NCBI RefSeq assembly: GCF_028858725.1
Contig: NC_084767.1
Coordinates: 5,569,501-5,633,500 of the forward strand
Direction: 5' to 3'
Length of the DNA: 64,000 bases
Origin: Colius striatus
Taxonomy: Eukaryota > Chordata > Aves > Coliiformes > Coliidae
Below the pieces are notes generated by a model. The model made no database searches and was not told the origin of the DNA. It saw only the letters and a list, made by a program, of their open reading frames with translations. Below are positions 47,997 to 61,146 of this stretch, one piece after another. The position numbers and the translations under genes were made by a program. Every line of letters starts with the position of its first letter. The first letter of the stretch is position 1.

Positions 47997-48883
47997 GCAA
48001 AAAGGTTTTATAAAATATTTCCTAACATCTTTTTTTTAAATTTTAAAGAAAATGTACATTAGGTACAGGTGCCCTAACTGGGTGCAAGGGGGAGCTTTAA
48101 CATATTTACTCCCTTTCCCCTTCAAAAAATGTCTACTACTTGTTGAAGATTTCAGAGGAAAAATAGGACAATTCAGTCTCAGATTTCTTTCAGTCCTGAT
48201 GAGCTGGTGCTCTTCGTGGCAGTGTAGTGAGGTTCCATAAAAACAGCAGTTGACTAGTGTCTCTGAGCTGAAAAGGGGAGAGAAAGGGAAAATGGTTAAA
48301 TGTCTTCCAGTATATATTGCAAAAGTAGGTAAGCAAAATCTGAGGTGGCCAGAAAAGTTACCAGTTCACCTGCTTTGTGCATTGTGTGCAGAAGACAAAA
48401 TGTATGTACGTTATCACAAGACATACACAATTGAACAAACTCCTCAGTTGACTGGAGTTTTAAGAGGAGCTCCCGTACCAATCTATGTCGTATCTCACCC
48501 CGTTTCAGCAACCAGAGAGATTTTCAATTTTTAAAGATGTTTAAAGATAGCTAATGAAGGAGATTAATACACAAAGTCTATACAATGATGTGTGGTTCAC
48601 CACAGGGAGCTAAATCTGACACTGTAATGCCATTCCAAATGCAAGACCCGAGCGTGCAGGGGAGCGCTCAAGTGTAAACCTGTTAACTGTGTTTCTTTTC
48701 CAGCACTGCTTATGGTTTCTCATGTGCTCCACAGAACTGGAATGAAATGATGATAAAGCAGGTAGAAGCAGTCCAAGTAATAACTACTGTATGAGGCCAC
48801 ACCAGTGTGTAACCACTCAGGCAGGTGCAGAACCTGGGCAGTCTGCACTGATTTGCCTCTTGTGTAGTGTGGGGAAAACATTG

Positions 48884-48960
48884 TGCCAGAATAGCCTAAG
48901 TTGGAGGAGACTTGGGAAAACTTCTGTTCCAAGCCCTTTGCTCAAAAACCACACAGGAGA
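48884..48960 (-). mobile_element. Old CR1-like 3' end fragment, minus strand
   Basis: The order agaatagcctaagttggagg, agacttgggaaaacttctgt and tccaagccctttgctcaaa resembles the reverse complement of a CR1 3' end (agaatagcctgagttggaagggac...catctagtccaacccc tgctcaaa). It is strongly diverged and short. Confidence 0.5.
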
Positions 48961-51228
48961 ATGAAAAAAATTCCAAGACCTGGCCAGTCTTGTTGATCTC
49001 TTTTACCATTCTGTTGAGCTTTTGACTGCTACAATTATTTGAGAGGTACATAGATGTTTTCCCATACTGCCAACAGCAATTTGAATAACACAACTGCATT
49101 TTAACAGACAGACTCATAGCATGGACAGGAAAATCCTAAAGTTCTTTCTAAACAGACAGCTCTTTTGAATAACACCCAAAAGAAACATTAAAAAAATGAG
49201 AAGTAGGAGGGAGGAGGCTGTGAAAATGATCCAACCACAAGATGAGGCAGGGAAGACAAAGGGGATATCTACGGAGTTTCTCAATTGCTTGGTTGCTCAC
49301 TGTGCCACAAAAGGACAACATCAAACACAGAAAAATCCTTTTATATCCTATATAATGCAGTAGAATTAAAGTAGTAATGAAATCTGGGAAAGAAGCGATG
49401 AGAGTTAATCATGACATTTCGCAGATCCAGGAAAAGACACACTGAGCAGCTACATGCTGACAGTAGACTAGCAGGCATATTCATTCCAATATCTAACAGG
49501 TCCTCATTTCGGTATGACACCCAGAATTGATTTATAATTAAACCTATTTTAGGTATAGTCCACTCCAAGATGAATAAGATAACCTGCACAGCTTGTAAAG
49601 AGAAGAATGCTAGACAAAGTTCCACTCTGTTCAGTAGTACTTACTGTTGGTGCAGGTAAATAAACACCACAGTATTCCAGGCTGCAAAACAACCAATATT
49701 GGGTATTAAAGCATATGGCCAATAAGAAATTCTCCAAAGCATGATTAATATTACATTAGCATCATGTATCCATGAAGTGTTGCAAAGAGAAGGTTTTATA
49801 AAATGTCAGAGAACCAGACACCAAGTCTGGTTAAAAAGCCCATACAAAGCTAGATGACAGTTCAGCCAACACATCCCAACACCCACCCTTCCACATTCCA
49901 GCCTCAGTGACACTATTCCTAGCCAGCAAACTTCTGTGACCTACAGAGGAACAAACAAGACAAGACTTTGGTTCAGTTATTTGAGCATGCATACAACTAC
50001 TGCAAGGTCTAAGGAAATGGTTGGTCCACTTCAACATGGATGTTCCCTCACTCTGATGGCAGGTAGTTTGACTTTTCACACCCCATCTACCAACTTAGCA
50101 ATCAATGCAGCTGCAGTGATTTTCAGAACTGATTCTTGGCAAGGTCTGTTTGTTATAGGCCTGGCACTCGTGTTCCTGCCCAGGTCAGTTCCTACAGCTC
50201 TCTCTTACTCTCGACTCTTACCATTGAGATTCCAGAACGCCCTTTGCAATCACCAGGAGTTTTGCCTCTCCCTCTGATGTTTACTCGCCAGTGACTCCAG
50301 AGACATTGCTAGTCTTACCCTCCACTACAGCCCTATCTTCTGCTTTACCAGCAGCAAATCTCAGTTTATAAAACTGAAACCAATGGATCTCAAATATCTA
50401 ATCCCAGATCCAATGTAATAATATAGTACTGGATCAAACATTTTAATGTTAATAAAGTAAAATCGTGACTTATGTCAGTCAAGCTCCCTGAACAGCAACT
50501 GTCTGTTCTCCCTGTTTCCTCTCCATATCAAAGAAAATGACACACATGCAGATACCCACAACAGATCTAAGTGGCAAATACATATTTGGGCCAGAATTCC
50601 CAATAATATTCAATATCTGCTTGGCTTTCAACATGTACTTTAAATTTCCTTACGGACTGAATGAAAACAGAAGTGATGGATTATAACTCATGGTGACCAT
50701 CAACCTCCTGCATTTTAGGGTAAAAAACCCCAAACTTAGGGCACAAACTATGCACTATTGATAGCATTTTACATCCATTGTGCAATGCAGGCTCTGATAA
50801 ATCAGATGTTTTCACATACTGAGAAATGCAAACAAGCGTGACAGTGAGACAGAGAACTTCCCACTGCAGCCACACAACTGGTAGTCAAATTCAGTTAACC
50901 ATTACATTCTTCCATGGCTTAGATTAGTCCTGCCTTCTAAGACGTAAAACCCATCAGCTTATTCTTTCCCTTTTTAGGACCTGACTCAGATGGGATATCG
51001 GTTTTCTCCTCCAGGTAAAAACCACAAACATGAGATTGTGCTTTCTTTTAGTTTTGTATCTTCACACAAAACTGCATGCTCACTGTGTTCTTTATGGTCA
51101 AACCACCAAGAATTTCTTTATTATAATAATTGAATTTCCTCAAAAGAGAATCAGATGAGTCACAGCTGCAGAGTATAGTGGAGTTTCTTTGTATTTTGCT
51201 TCTCATCCTCTATTACAAAATCTTTGTA

Positions 51229-51280
51229 AAGAGAATTACAAAATTCTCTTCAGTTTAAACACAGTTTGGTGTTTAAACTG
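51229..51280. other. Two adjacent perfect inverted repeats (hairpins)
   Basis: Hairpin 1: aagagaatt (51229-51237), 4-nt loop, aattctctt (51242-51250). Hairpin 2 begins at the next base: cagtttaaacac (51251-51262), 6-nt loop, gtgtttaaactg (51269-51280). Both stems are mismatch-free (9 and 12 bp). Nothing around them resembles a known transposon end or structured RNA family. Confidence 0.85.
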
Positions 51281-53562
51281 GAATTCAAAGCTTTCTTGCT
51301 GGTGGCACTATAATCTTTGATGTAGTCATTATAGGATGGAAGAAAACCCCAGCAGAAGGTGAAAGTGCAAATGGACCAGTTGCTCTAATGAATGTTACGA
51401 TTTGGAGGCAAAAATGCAATGTAAAAAATAGACTTAAAAATAGAGAGTGTTTCCAACTATTGCTGCATCTCCCTATCCCAACACACACAAACCACAAACT
51501 TACCTGCATGTTTGGCAAAATTATTGAATATTAAATATTTGGCTTGAGAACCTTTGTATGTCACAGTGAAGCTGACTTCACAGAGTGTTGCATGTGGACT
51601 TAGCCCAGAGCAGTGAGAAATAACCTTGGGCTGGATTGCTATAAGGTATGATTAGGGAATGGTCAATCTGCCCAGTTAAAATATAATTGGTTTTACATTG
51701 TTTCATTTGGATCAATAACAGTGTTTTGTACAGAAAAGGTTTAAGGCAGGAGTGTACAAGGTTAGTCTCCTCAGATATAGTGACTGAAAAACAAAGCCAC
51801 ACACATGCATTCACATCTCTTACTCCATGTATTGTGGAGGAACATTTCTTAGCCTGTGCAGAGAAGGGACTGTCAACCCAGGGAACAAAAGGTACAAACA
51901 GTGGAGTTGCCACAAAGGATGAAGTGTCCCTGGGTCCTCACAGACTGTGCTCCTGTCCTTGCAAGCTGCCTGCATCGGCTCAATATCTGTGTCATTAAAC
52001 GCCCTGACCCTCGTGAACGCAGACAGTTGTCTGTTTTACCAATCATTCAGTGAGTTCATTCACTCCATCATGTAATCCACCCTAATCCTGAGGGTATGGC
52101 TCTCTAGTGACGTACAGTTTGCTCACAGCAGTCTGGACTCTGTTTTGAAGCGGTTTTGTTCAACTGGGGACCGTGGAACCATCATAAAAATTACCACCAG
52201 TAACAAACACTACCATGTGTGTTAGGCCAAGCACTGACAGCTCATGGCCCTTCACCACTGCTGTCAGGAACATCTGCCCCATTCAAATGCATTTTACACA
52301 GCTGCTTTCCTGGGAGGCAGCACTGCAACGTGGACTCAATTGGGTTGTTTTAATGTGAAAATTTTCATGATGCTGTGTATTCATTAATGTCCAAAGAGAA
52401 GCACGGCCTCTCCAAGTATTCTTCTCAAAGGAAAAGCAGACCAACAGCAGGCAGGCATCAAGAGGAAGAAAAGGCAGACAAGGAAAGTAAAACCAGCAAG
52501 ATCTCCCATGGCCTACTGTAAAGGAGAAGGTACACATAGCTCTTGAGTTGAGAGCCCAAATGCAACTTCTTTAGCAGATTAGTACTTTGTCTATATGCAA
52601 GACTATGTAACAGAAGAAACAGTACGTGGCATTTTACTGCCACAGATTCAAATTTTAAATAGTTAGGAAGAGTTCAAACAAGCTTCTCTTCCAGAGAATT
52701 AATTACTAAAAAGCAACTGGAACCGTTGCATTCCTCTGCAGCCCAAGACAATCTCCAACAGCAGGGCCTCAGGAGCAGTAAAACATTCTTCAGTTTATGT
52801 GCCTAATTCCCTGAAACATATAACATAGTCTCAAGAATTTCTAAAACCCAACCAAACCTAGCTTCTTCATATAAATGTATCAGGAGAGGTTGGGTCCCTA
52901 AATCCCTCAATGCTTGAAAAATCTCAAGGAAAGATTGAGAAAATAAAAAAACATATAATCAAGCAATGCTAATGTGCAACCAAAAAACTTTGTTCAAACC
53001 CTTCAGATATTGTTTTTAACAGCAACTTGTAGAGAGAAAAAAAAATCTGGTTATATTTTGGGGTTTGATGGGGTTTTCTTGGTTTGGTTTGTTATTTTCC
53101 CTTGCAAAAATACAGGAAAATAGGTTTGCTTTTTCTGAGGAGCAAAGGTAGGGTGGGGAGCTAGTTTTAGTATCATACTTTCTCTCTTTTGTTTTTCTTG
53201 AAGGGCTCAGGAATCAGGAGTGATTTGGGAGCTTTCACAAACACATTCCCAACATCTTTCATGATGTCCAAGTTAAATGAGCATCATGAAACCAGTAAGA
53301 GTAATTTGATAATAATTTCCTTCTCCTACTGCTCTGACTTCAACCACTTGTTATTACAACCTCTAGCAAACATATTTCTTGGTACTTTTACCAAAACAAA
53401 AGTAGTTTGTGTGTCAGAATCAAAATCTGTTTACTAAACAAACACTATAGATGGCCAAAAGAACACAACTTTGTCACCAGTCACCTTCCAGTCCTAGTAC
53501 TAGCAAACGCAAGGATGTTTTCCTTCTGACCTACATCTGCAGTTCTGTGTGAAGTACTACCA

Positions 53563-53582
53563 ATTCTATGATTCTATGATTT
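53563..53582 (+). repeat. CR1-type tail remnant (ATTCTATG)n
   Basis: attctatgattctatgattt, two and a half units of the CR1 tail octamer with no recognisable CR1 body upstream. Either an extremely truncated CR1 insertion or a decayed copy. Confidence 0.6.
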
Positions 53583-55055
53583 TAGCACTGATTTCAGTGG
53601 TGATGTCCCAGAAAAGCTGGCACGATATGCCTCTTACTAAAATCAGTATCAGGATAACTTCAGCTTTAGATGACTAGAGAACCAGGTCACATAAATCAGT
53701 CCACAACTATTTCAGAAATGCCATTCATGTAGACATCTATGCATCAACTGAGGCATTTAATCAGGTCATACAGAGCAGCTTGGGGCTCTGACCCTAACTA
53801 AATTTCTTTGAAAAATCCTGGGTTTTATGGATTTAGTTCCTTTTCACCAGAACTACTAATTATCAAAACTGGCACCACATGCTTGAAAATTCTACACCAC
53901 TGCTCAATTCAACACTAGTGTCGTCTAAAGCCAAACAAAAATCCTAAATGTAACTAAATAATGATGCAAAAATAGCATTTAAGTAAATATTTGTTTGGAA
54001 TTGTATCTGCTTACTTTACTGACAAAGCTAGTATCCTCCCCACTTCGTGCACTTATTAAGAAGAGGCAAGGACAATTCTGTCACCAGAATTATGCTGCGT
54101 TTTTGTTACAGAACCTTTTGCCAATGGTAACAAGCAAGTGAAAACACAGCTTGCTTCCCAGATCACAGATTCATAGCACATGGCTGGCATGTATAAGAAT
54201 ATTTCTTATTCATATTGCATATTTGACAGGAAAATCATTAGTAAGCAAATATGAAAACTGACCTAGATCTATTTAAAAATCCCCCAAAACCCAACAAAAA
54301 GCCCCGAAAGACACTAATTTAAAGTTGACATGTTATATAAATGTCATCATCTAAACATGATTTTGCATAGAAGAGGCCCTTGGCAGGAGATGGAGGGCAG
54401 TTTTACTACCTGTGGAAGCAAAGGCTCTATGGTTCAAAAGCTGTGCTGCCATTGTACCAAGCATGATTCCTCTGTGACCGTGAACGGGACACATGAGGCA
54501 GAATCCTTCATTATATGCATATTTCTACAAAGATTCTGTTTTGCCAAAATCAGCTGTGACAGGGTCAGGATAGATCATCTGTTCTATTCCATTTCCAAAC
54601 ACAGGATGATTTTAATCCATTCCTGGCAGAGGTTAGCCTTATCTATTGTTTTTAAAATCCTGCCATTATGAAAGCTATGCAACCCTTTCAACAACACCCA
54701 GGGTTTCATGACAACAACTGGAACAAATATGCTACTGTATAATCTTAAATCCCTATTTTATAATTTTTTACTATTTCTTGTCCTAGTTGCAACTAAACAG
54801 GAGCATGTTTCCCCTTTGCCTCTGCACCTATCCTGCACGTGTTTCCAGACCTCCAATATCCTTAGTTCCAGTAGTCCTCTCTTCCATCTCTGGACTGAGG
54901 AATAAAATCATCGGCATAGAAACTGTACTGCAGTTGTTCCAAATATCCCCAGTTCTGATTTTGACATAAATCCTCAAACATGTAGCCCAAATAAATCCCA
55001 CAGATTCGTCTGTCTTCATATGCTGAACGAGCAAAGCCTGAATTTAATCTTGCAA

Positions 55056-55068
55056 GGGGGGGGGGGGG
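55056..55068 (+). repeat. Homopolymer run of 13 G
   Basis: A run of thirteen uninterrupted G between tgcaa and atccc. Long poly-G runs are uncommon and hard to sequence, so the exact length is uncertain. Confidence 0.9.
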
Positions 55069-56105
55069 ATCCCAATTTATTCCCTGTGTCAACTTCTACC
55101 TGCAGCCTGTGTTGTTGACATTACCCCCTCGAACCCCAGGTGGGTAGGTAGGTAAAGAAGATCAAAGACTACACATCTCCATTGGCAAAGCACAGGAAAT
55201 CGGTTTTCAGCCTTGTGTTTACCAAAACTACCTGAGAATGTTATGCAGGCATGCAAGTCCATCCCTTACTCCCATTCCTCTCCCTATGGCATTTGCAAGG
55301 TGCCTCAGGTTTTCTAAGGTATAAAAGGCCTGGTCTTATCATTGACATTCATTTTCCATGCTGCTGTTTATCCTGCTTCACACCAGGAACACTGATTGCT
55401 TTTTCCTGGTGAAACAAAAAAATGGAGCCAGGGATCTGAAATTGTACTGGCACTAAGCTTTCAGTGTTGCCTCAGGGAGAGCTATCCCCAGCTGCACAAT
55501 CTGGGAGCAACAACTGAACTGTGCAGGGAAAAACATGATAGCAAACCAGTCACCAAATCACTGTCTCCACAGCCATGCCTGGCAACTGCTGCTTTGCCTT
55601 GTGTTCACAGAAGGGCAGTTGTGTCACAGTTTAAGAAAAAGAAATCATAAATGAATCTAAATAACAATCTGGATTGCTATACACATCCCTGGTATTACAG
55701 AAGAAAGACTGAAAAGTGTGAGCAAATCATAGGAAACTACAAGTCACTCTTAGAGTCCAACAACTAAGAAACCATAATCAGCAGCATTTCTGACTCACTG
55801 CTGCTCGCCAAGAGTTTTGCAAAATTCCATCTGAAATACCATACATGGTTCTTGCCACTAATGGCCAAAAAAAGATGAGTTCAAACTGGAACAGATGCCA
55901 GTAAGATGGGCAGGGAATAGAAAAGATATCTTAACAAGGAAATCTTATTTAGCTAAATGGCCACATTCTATAAACACACTAGTAGGATGACACCTTAGAG
56001 GGGAAGAATTTAAACTAAAGCACAAAGTTGCCACAAAGAACAGTAGTTGAAGTATTTTAAAGGTTGCATAGGAACTTGCCAGCATAATTGTTACAGACAA
56101 TTGTT

Positions 56106-56189
56106 AGGTGAACCTGCTTCTGCAGGGGGGCTGGACTAGATGATCTCTAAAGGTCCCTTCCAACCCCTACCATTCTATGATTCTATGAT
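56106..56189 (+). mobile_element. CR1 LINE extreme 3' end, plus strand, very well preserved
   Basis: 84 bp: aggtgaacctgcttctgcag, ggctggactagatgatctct, aaggtcccttccaaccccta, cattctatgattctatgat. It differs by only about four bases from the end of the CR1 at 41087-41514. It is truncated to little more than the conserved 3' hairpin and tail needed for reverse-transcriptase priming. Confidence 0.95.
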
Positions 56190-57677
56190 GACATGTACCA
56201 AAACAGAGGTTCTTCCTATTGCAGATCACGAATAACTTGAAGCTTGCATTCATCTCACAAGCTTGGATCTAATGCATCTTTAGATAGTTTGGTGGCTACT
56301 ACAAGAGTTTCCAGTGCTACAGGCCTCTACCTGTCCTGATATTATGTCAGAAGTTTTAAGGAAATTAGTTATGCAAAACCTCTAGTGTTATTGATACTTT
56401 ATTTATGGGGATATTTTTTTTACAGTATCACAAGTACAGCCTGGCTATATCCCCAAAAGGTGTGGTATTATATCCTATCCTGAAAAAGAAGAGACACACA
56501 CACACACTTAACACGCACTTCCTTCTACTGAACTCACAGGGTAATATATTATTCTCAAACACCCAGCTCATTGTTCTCCTTCCAGTATCATAGCTAGCTC
56601 AATACACCAAGTTCCTCTCTTTTCCTTCAGGTTCTCTATGACTTTTCTATTTATATCCTGAAAAATAAGAACGGAAAGCACCTCAGCCTTTAACCACTAT
56701 AAACTCAGTACTGTAAGATCACTTTTACCAAATGGCTTATGACACAAAATACTGCCATCTTACTGCCCTTCAAATCATAAGCTCACTGTACTCAGCTTCC
56801 AGTTCAATGCTTATCTACAAGTTAGTGTAGTGATCCTGCTGCACTGGCTGAATTTACTTATTCCTGGAGGCATTTATTAGAATACAATTATAAAGGGGAA
56901 ATGAACTGAAATAGCCTTTCACTCATTGTCAGCCTTTCCAGAATTCTTCATCAAGAAGGTAGCTCTATTTTTTCCACTCTACTTCGCAGAACATGCATGA
57001 GGATGGATGATAATGTTACCAAGGATGAGCTACTGTGAGTTGATTTTCCAAAATTCACGTTCCTGTTTCACTCTGGCAACTTTAACAAGAGCTTACAGAA
57101 GACATTAAAATGGTTTCAGGACTTAAAGAGTTAACTAGAAGCAAACCTAAGCCTAGCAATGCAAAAAGAAAACTCTTGCCCCTCTCTCATTTCAACTCTC
57201 ATGTTAATTACATTTAGAAACTACTTAAAGGAGAAAAAAAGGATTTTACAACATGCTGGGGAAAAAAAAGAAAAAAGGCTAAAAGGCTTCTCATCTTTGT
57301 AGAGTTGACTTAAATTACTCCCACCCAGCACACCCCTCCTGGTGAGGTAGCTGTTAAGTTATATGGATTTCAAATTACAGATAGCACTACCTAAAAGAAA
57401 ATACTATATAACCAGAGATTATCTCATTCAAGTGTTGACATACAAATCACAACCACAATTAGAAAAATAACAAATATTTCTTCCATTTCCTGTAGAACTC
57501 CAGGGCCACAAGCATTTCACATTTGCTTCTAGCTCTGCTCATGAAACGATCACACCTTTAAACACTCCTGTTAAGGTAAATCTCTCTAAGTTTTAGAATA
57601 ACTACTCTCTCCCAAAACATTTGAACTGAAGCTAAAGATCTTCAAAGGAAAAATAGGCTTGGAATAGAAACTCAGCA

Positions 57678-57860
57678 TCACTGAATTTTAACGGTTGAAG
57701 GGACCTTAAAAGATCATCCTGTCCAAATCCCCTGCCAGAGCAGAACCACCAGTGTATGTCACACAGGAACTCGTCCAGGTGGGTTTTGACTGTCTGCCAC
57801 CTGGGCAGCCCATTCCAGTGCTTCCTCAACCTCATAGTGACGAAATTTTTCCTTGCTTTT
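57678..57860 (-). mobile_element. CR1 LINE 3' fragment, minus strand
   Basis: Read on the plus strand: gttgaagggaccttaaaaga, tcatcctgtccaaatcccct, cacacaggaactcgtccagg, tgggttttgactgtctgcca, cctgggcagcccattccagt, gcttcctcaacctcatagtg, the reverse complement of a CR1 3' region. About 180 bp, without the octamer tail, moderately diverged. Confidence 0.9.
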
Positions 57861-59974
57861 TCCCCCCTAAACTGAAAGGCCGTGCATATTCAATGACTAC
57901 AATGAGGAATTCCATCAAGCAGAAAAAGACACCATTTGCAACGTAGTGTATTAAGCTGACAGAAAACTGATGTCTATCTTCTCAAGACACTGGCAGCTTA
58001 CAACAGTTGCAGAGTGTAATTACACAGATGTACTGTACAGGCATGCTCCTGTCACGAGTTCCCAGATGAATCACTTACACAGCCAAGTGAACCCAGAGGT
58101 GGTAGATGTGCACCCAACAGCAGGAACAGCAGCCCGCATTCAACGTGGACGCATTGCTGGGAGTAGTTAGGCACATAGAAGCATGTGGGGGTTGCAGTTT
58201 ACAGCTAGAGCAGCACTAAGCCATGTCTAAGTCTTCAAAGCTAATCTACACACAGCATCCATCCTACCATAACCAAGGTTACTACTTACTGTAAGCAGAC
58301 TTTATATTAGACCCAACACTTTCTCCACTGTAAACTGTTGTCTCCAGAGTGTTAGCTACTTCAGAGTGAAAAGCATGGACCAGTAAAACAGGGTATTTTC
58401 TACCTAATCTAACATGGTGTTGTAAAAAACAAAAAGTCTGTTTGTTTTCAGACCCATTAAGTCTTAAGTCTAATGCACATTCACTATAAAATTTAAGAAG
58501 TCTTTCCTAAAAGACTGATCAACTACAGATCAAAACTAAGTCTCTTTAAATGCCTTTCGTAAACAGTTCTTTTGAACAGTAAAGAATGTAAAGAAACCCC
58601 TCTCATACTTGCTGCCCTCCCATCTGGCAGTGAACACCTGAGCAAACTGACTCTGTATGCTTTAGTACTGTTCTAACTTTATATTATATAAATTCAGAGA
58701 TAAGAGTACAAAGCTTCCAGGTCTTTTAAAGAAAAATTAACAACGTAAATACTGATTTCACCACTATTTGGCTCAGAACAACTAATTTACAACCAGTTCA
58801 CTTGAGCTTCTAAACCTCAAGGAACTAGTGTAGACATCTAAACCACGTTGTATGGGTTCCTGACTTCAAAAAGTAGTCTGCTTTAATAACAAAGTACGGC
58901 TTATTTACCTAAATAGAGTAACTGTTTCTGTTTGCAGGAAAGAATACATAGAAGTGAAATCGTTTTGGTTTGGTTTCAATTTCTTTTTTCCACATTATGA
59001 AATTTATTGTGTGTTTATCACATTCAAAAAGCATTGACCACTGGGTTTTGTGGCAACTGTTAGAATGCCAAGGTAAAGCCGGGATATTTGGAAGCTTAGT
59101 TAGCACCTAACAGAGATGACTGTAAGCTTGAGGATAATTTGTATTTGACACTTCAGACTTGAAATAGTCTGAATAAGAATATCCAGTAGAATCACTTTAA
59201 AAGGTGAAAAGAAACCGAATGCTTCAGAAAGACCAGACAGTATCATGAATATACAAAATTCAATCTTAAACTAAAAAGATTTCAAGGGTTTGATGGTTAA
59301 ATCCTTACCCCTATTTTTATGTCTGTTTAAAATCTAATTTTGGTCTCATCTTAAATTTTTACATCTGTCAAGATTGCCTGCATGGGCAATTACGGAAAAA
59401 AACAGGATGAAAACTGCTTTGGGGTGAACGCTGAGAAACTCTTCACAAGACATTGCAAGGGTGAAACAAGAGTGGGTTGGAGAAGACACAGTAATTCAGA
59501 TGGCCAAATAAGGACCATTTTTTTTTTCTTCTACTTAAAGTCAGTTGCATGAAAATGCCCCAACATCGAGCAAAAGACATGCAAGAAAAGCTGAAGCAAC
59601 AGTGGAGAGTGGGTCTGATTAGGTTTTCATAGATGGGAGAAAACTGAAAACATTTCCCCACTGTATGAGTGACATTATCCACAGCCTTTATTCAAATATA
59701 TGGAACAAAATCAATTTAAGGGAGAAATCTGATCAACTTTACAGCAAGCCCTCTACAGAGCCAGTTTGAAACAAAAAGGATCGATAATTGCTTAATCTCC
59801 AATTTAAGACTGAAGTGTACCAATAGTACTTTACATCAAGCAGTTATCTTTAAGAATGCATGAAAAAGGACAGTTTACTTTTTAAAAGGGTGTCCTCTAA
59901 ATACGGCATACATTATAAAGTACTCTAACATCCTGGATTTTTTTTTCAAAGCTTTTTGAGAAACACACACAAAT

Positions 59975-61146
59975 AATTCAGATTTAGTCAATTTTATTTA
60001 CAGTTCTTTTTTTTACATTTCAGAGCATTACACAATTACATATTCTCATTTTCTGACCTGCAAACAGATACCTTAAACGGAAATATTTTTTAAAAAATGA
60101 AGTTAGATACATCCAAAATGCAACAATTACACATCTGACAATTCACAAAGTGTAATTTACTAGGACGTATCCTAAGAATTTAGGAACAACCAGTCAGGAG
60201 AAAATCTGACCAATTTCAGCAATCAATTATTTACACATTCAAAACAAAGCCTCTCTTAATCTAAACCTCCAGGCAAATGGCCTGAAAGATTTCTTCAGGA
60301 AGAAAGACCAGAAGTTATGATTCACACCTATGCAGCATTAACAGCCCTTGATCCCAAACACTGAGCGACTTCTCAGCTTTGTCTTAGAGCTACAGGCATC
60401 CCTCTCAGTTTCTCAGACCCTGAAGTGTTACATTTGTGCCCCCATGTGCATAGAAAGGCTGAGTGTTTAAGTGGTCTCTACGATAAAACCCCATTTAATC
60501 TGGTCTTTAAGTTACAAGAATTCTTCTTCCTTAAAAATTTCAGCACGTCTTCTAATGCCATTTAAACTGGCCTATGTGGATTGGGGCATGCCTCCTTGAG
60601 AAGCTTAAGCATGCTTTGAACCAACTTGCACCGGCCAGACTAAATACATTAGAGGCTATTTAAAATAATCTTTAAAGACCATTTAGACAAGGCTTACATT
60701 TCTACACTTCCCTGATGGGCCACCTAAAAACAAAACAAAAACAAAAGAAAAAGTCACAGCTACTAACTTTCATCCCTCGTGTTAACCCTTTGCCACACAG
60801 CAACTAGTTATATACTGGGTAGAAACTACTAAAAAATTCCCTGCAAATAAGCTGCCTTTCAGCTGAGGCTATGGCTCCTATGCATCGGGTGGTTGAGGAG
60901 TTTTATTTTCATTTTAAAAAATTCTCACTGGAAAAATACTGAAGTTCTCACTTTCGGCTAATTTTGATTGCATGTTCAATTTGTTTAACTGTCAAGAAAC
61001 CGCTACAAATGGAACAACTCGAGTATAAAAAAAGACCAGTCAACCGAGTGCAACTTCTGACTTGGCAAGTCCTTCATGGTAGTTCTCTAACTAGACTATG
61101 AATTTAGCGGAGCCTCCAGATTTCTCGCCTACCTTACTCTCCATGT
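59975..61146 (-). other. PWWP2A: PWWP2A proximal 3' UTR
   Basis: Runs from the TGA at 61147-61149 down to the poly(A) signal at 59993-59998. About 1.2 kb, repeat-free and AT-rich. It begins with an alternative splice donor 8-13 bases past the stop (see findings). The cleavage position near 59975 is inferred from signal spacing. Confidence 0.7.
59993..59998 (-). terminator. PWWP2A: PWWP2A proximal poly(A) signal AATAAA (minus strand)
   Basis: On the minus strand tgtaAATAAAattgac is followed about 25 bases later by tttgtgtgtgtttctc, a textbook GU-rich downstream element. This is the best-formed 3' end signal on the minus strand of the window. Confidence 0.8.

Larger units (their letters stand above)
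46485..48267 (-). other. PWWP2A: Candidate alternative distal last exon/3' UTR of PWWP2A
   Basis: On the minus strand an excellent acceptor is present: a pyrimidine tract of about 25 bases ending CCCCTTTTCAG|CTCAGAG, with the first exon base at 48267. The following 1.8 kb is repeat-free and ends in two canonical AATAAA signals (47991-47996 and 46503-46508, minus). It lies on the strand of PWWP2A, downstream of its main last exon. Human PWWP2A, as I recall, has isoforms that splice beyond this exon to a distant 3' end. Which isoforms would use this exon, and in which frame, is not decided by sequence: one of its three frames is open for 76 codons, another stops after 4 and the third after 25. 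It could instead be an unrelated non-coding transcript or nothing. Confidence 0.4.
48268..59974 (-). other. Region between the distal exon candidate and the proximal PWWP2A 3' end
   Basis: An intron of PWWP2A if the distal exon is real, otherwise intergenic. It holds CR1 fragments (48884-48960, 53563-53582, 56106-56189, 57678-57860), two adjacent perfect hairpins (51229-51280), a 13-G run (55056-55068) and a short (GGTA)n run near 55140-55155. Open frames up to 113 codons occur on both strands, but none shows a recognisable family. Confidence 0.6.
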
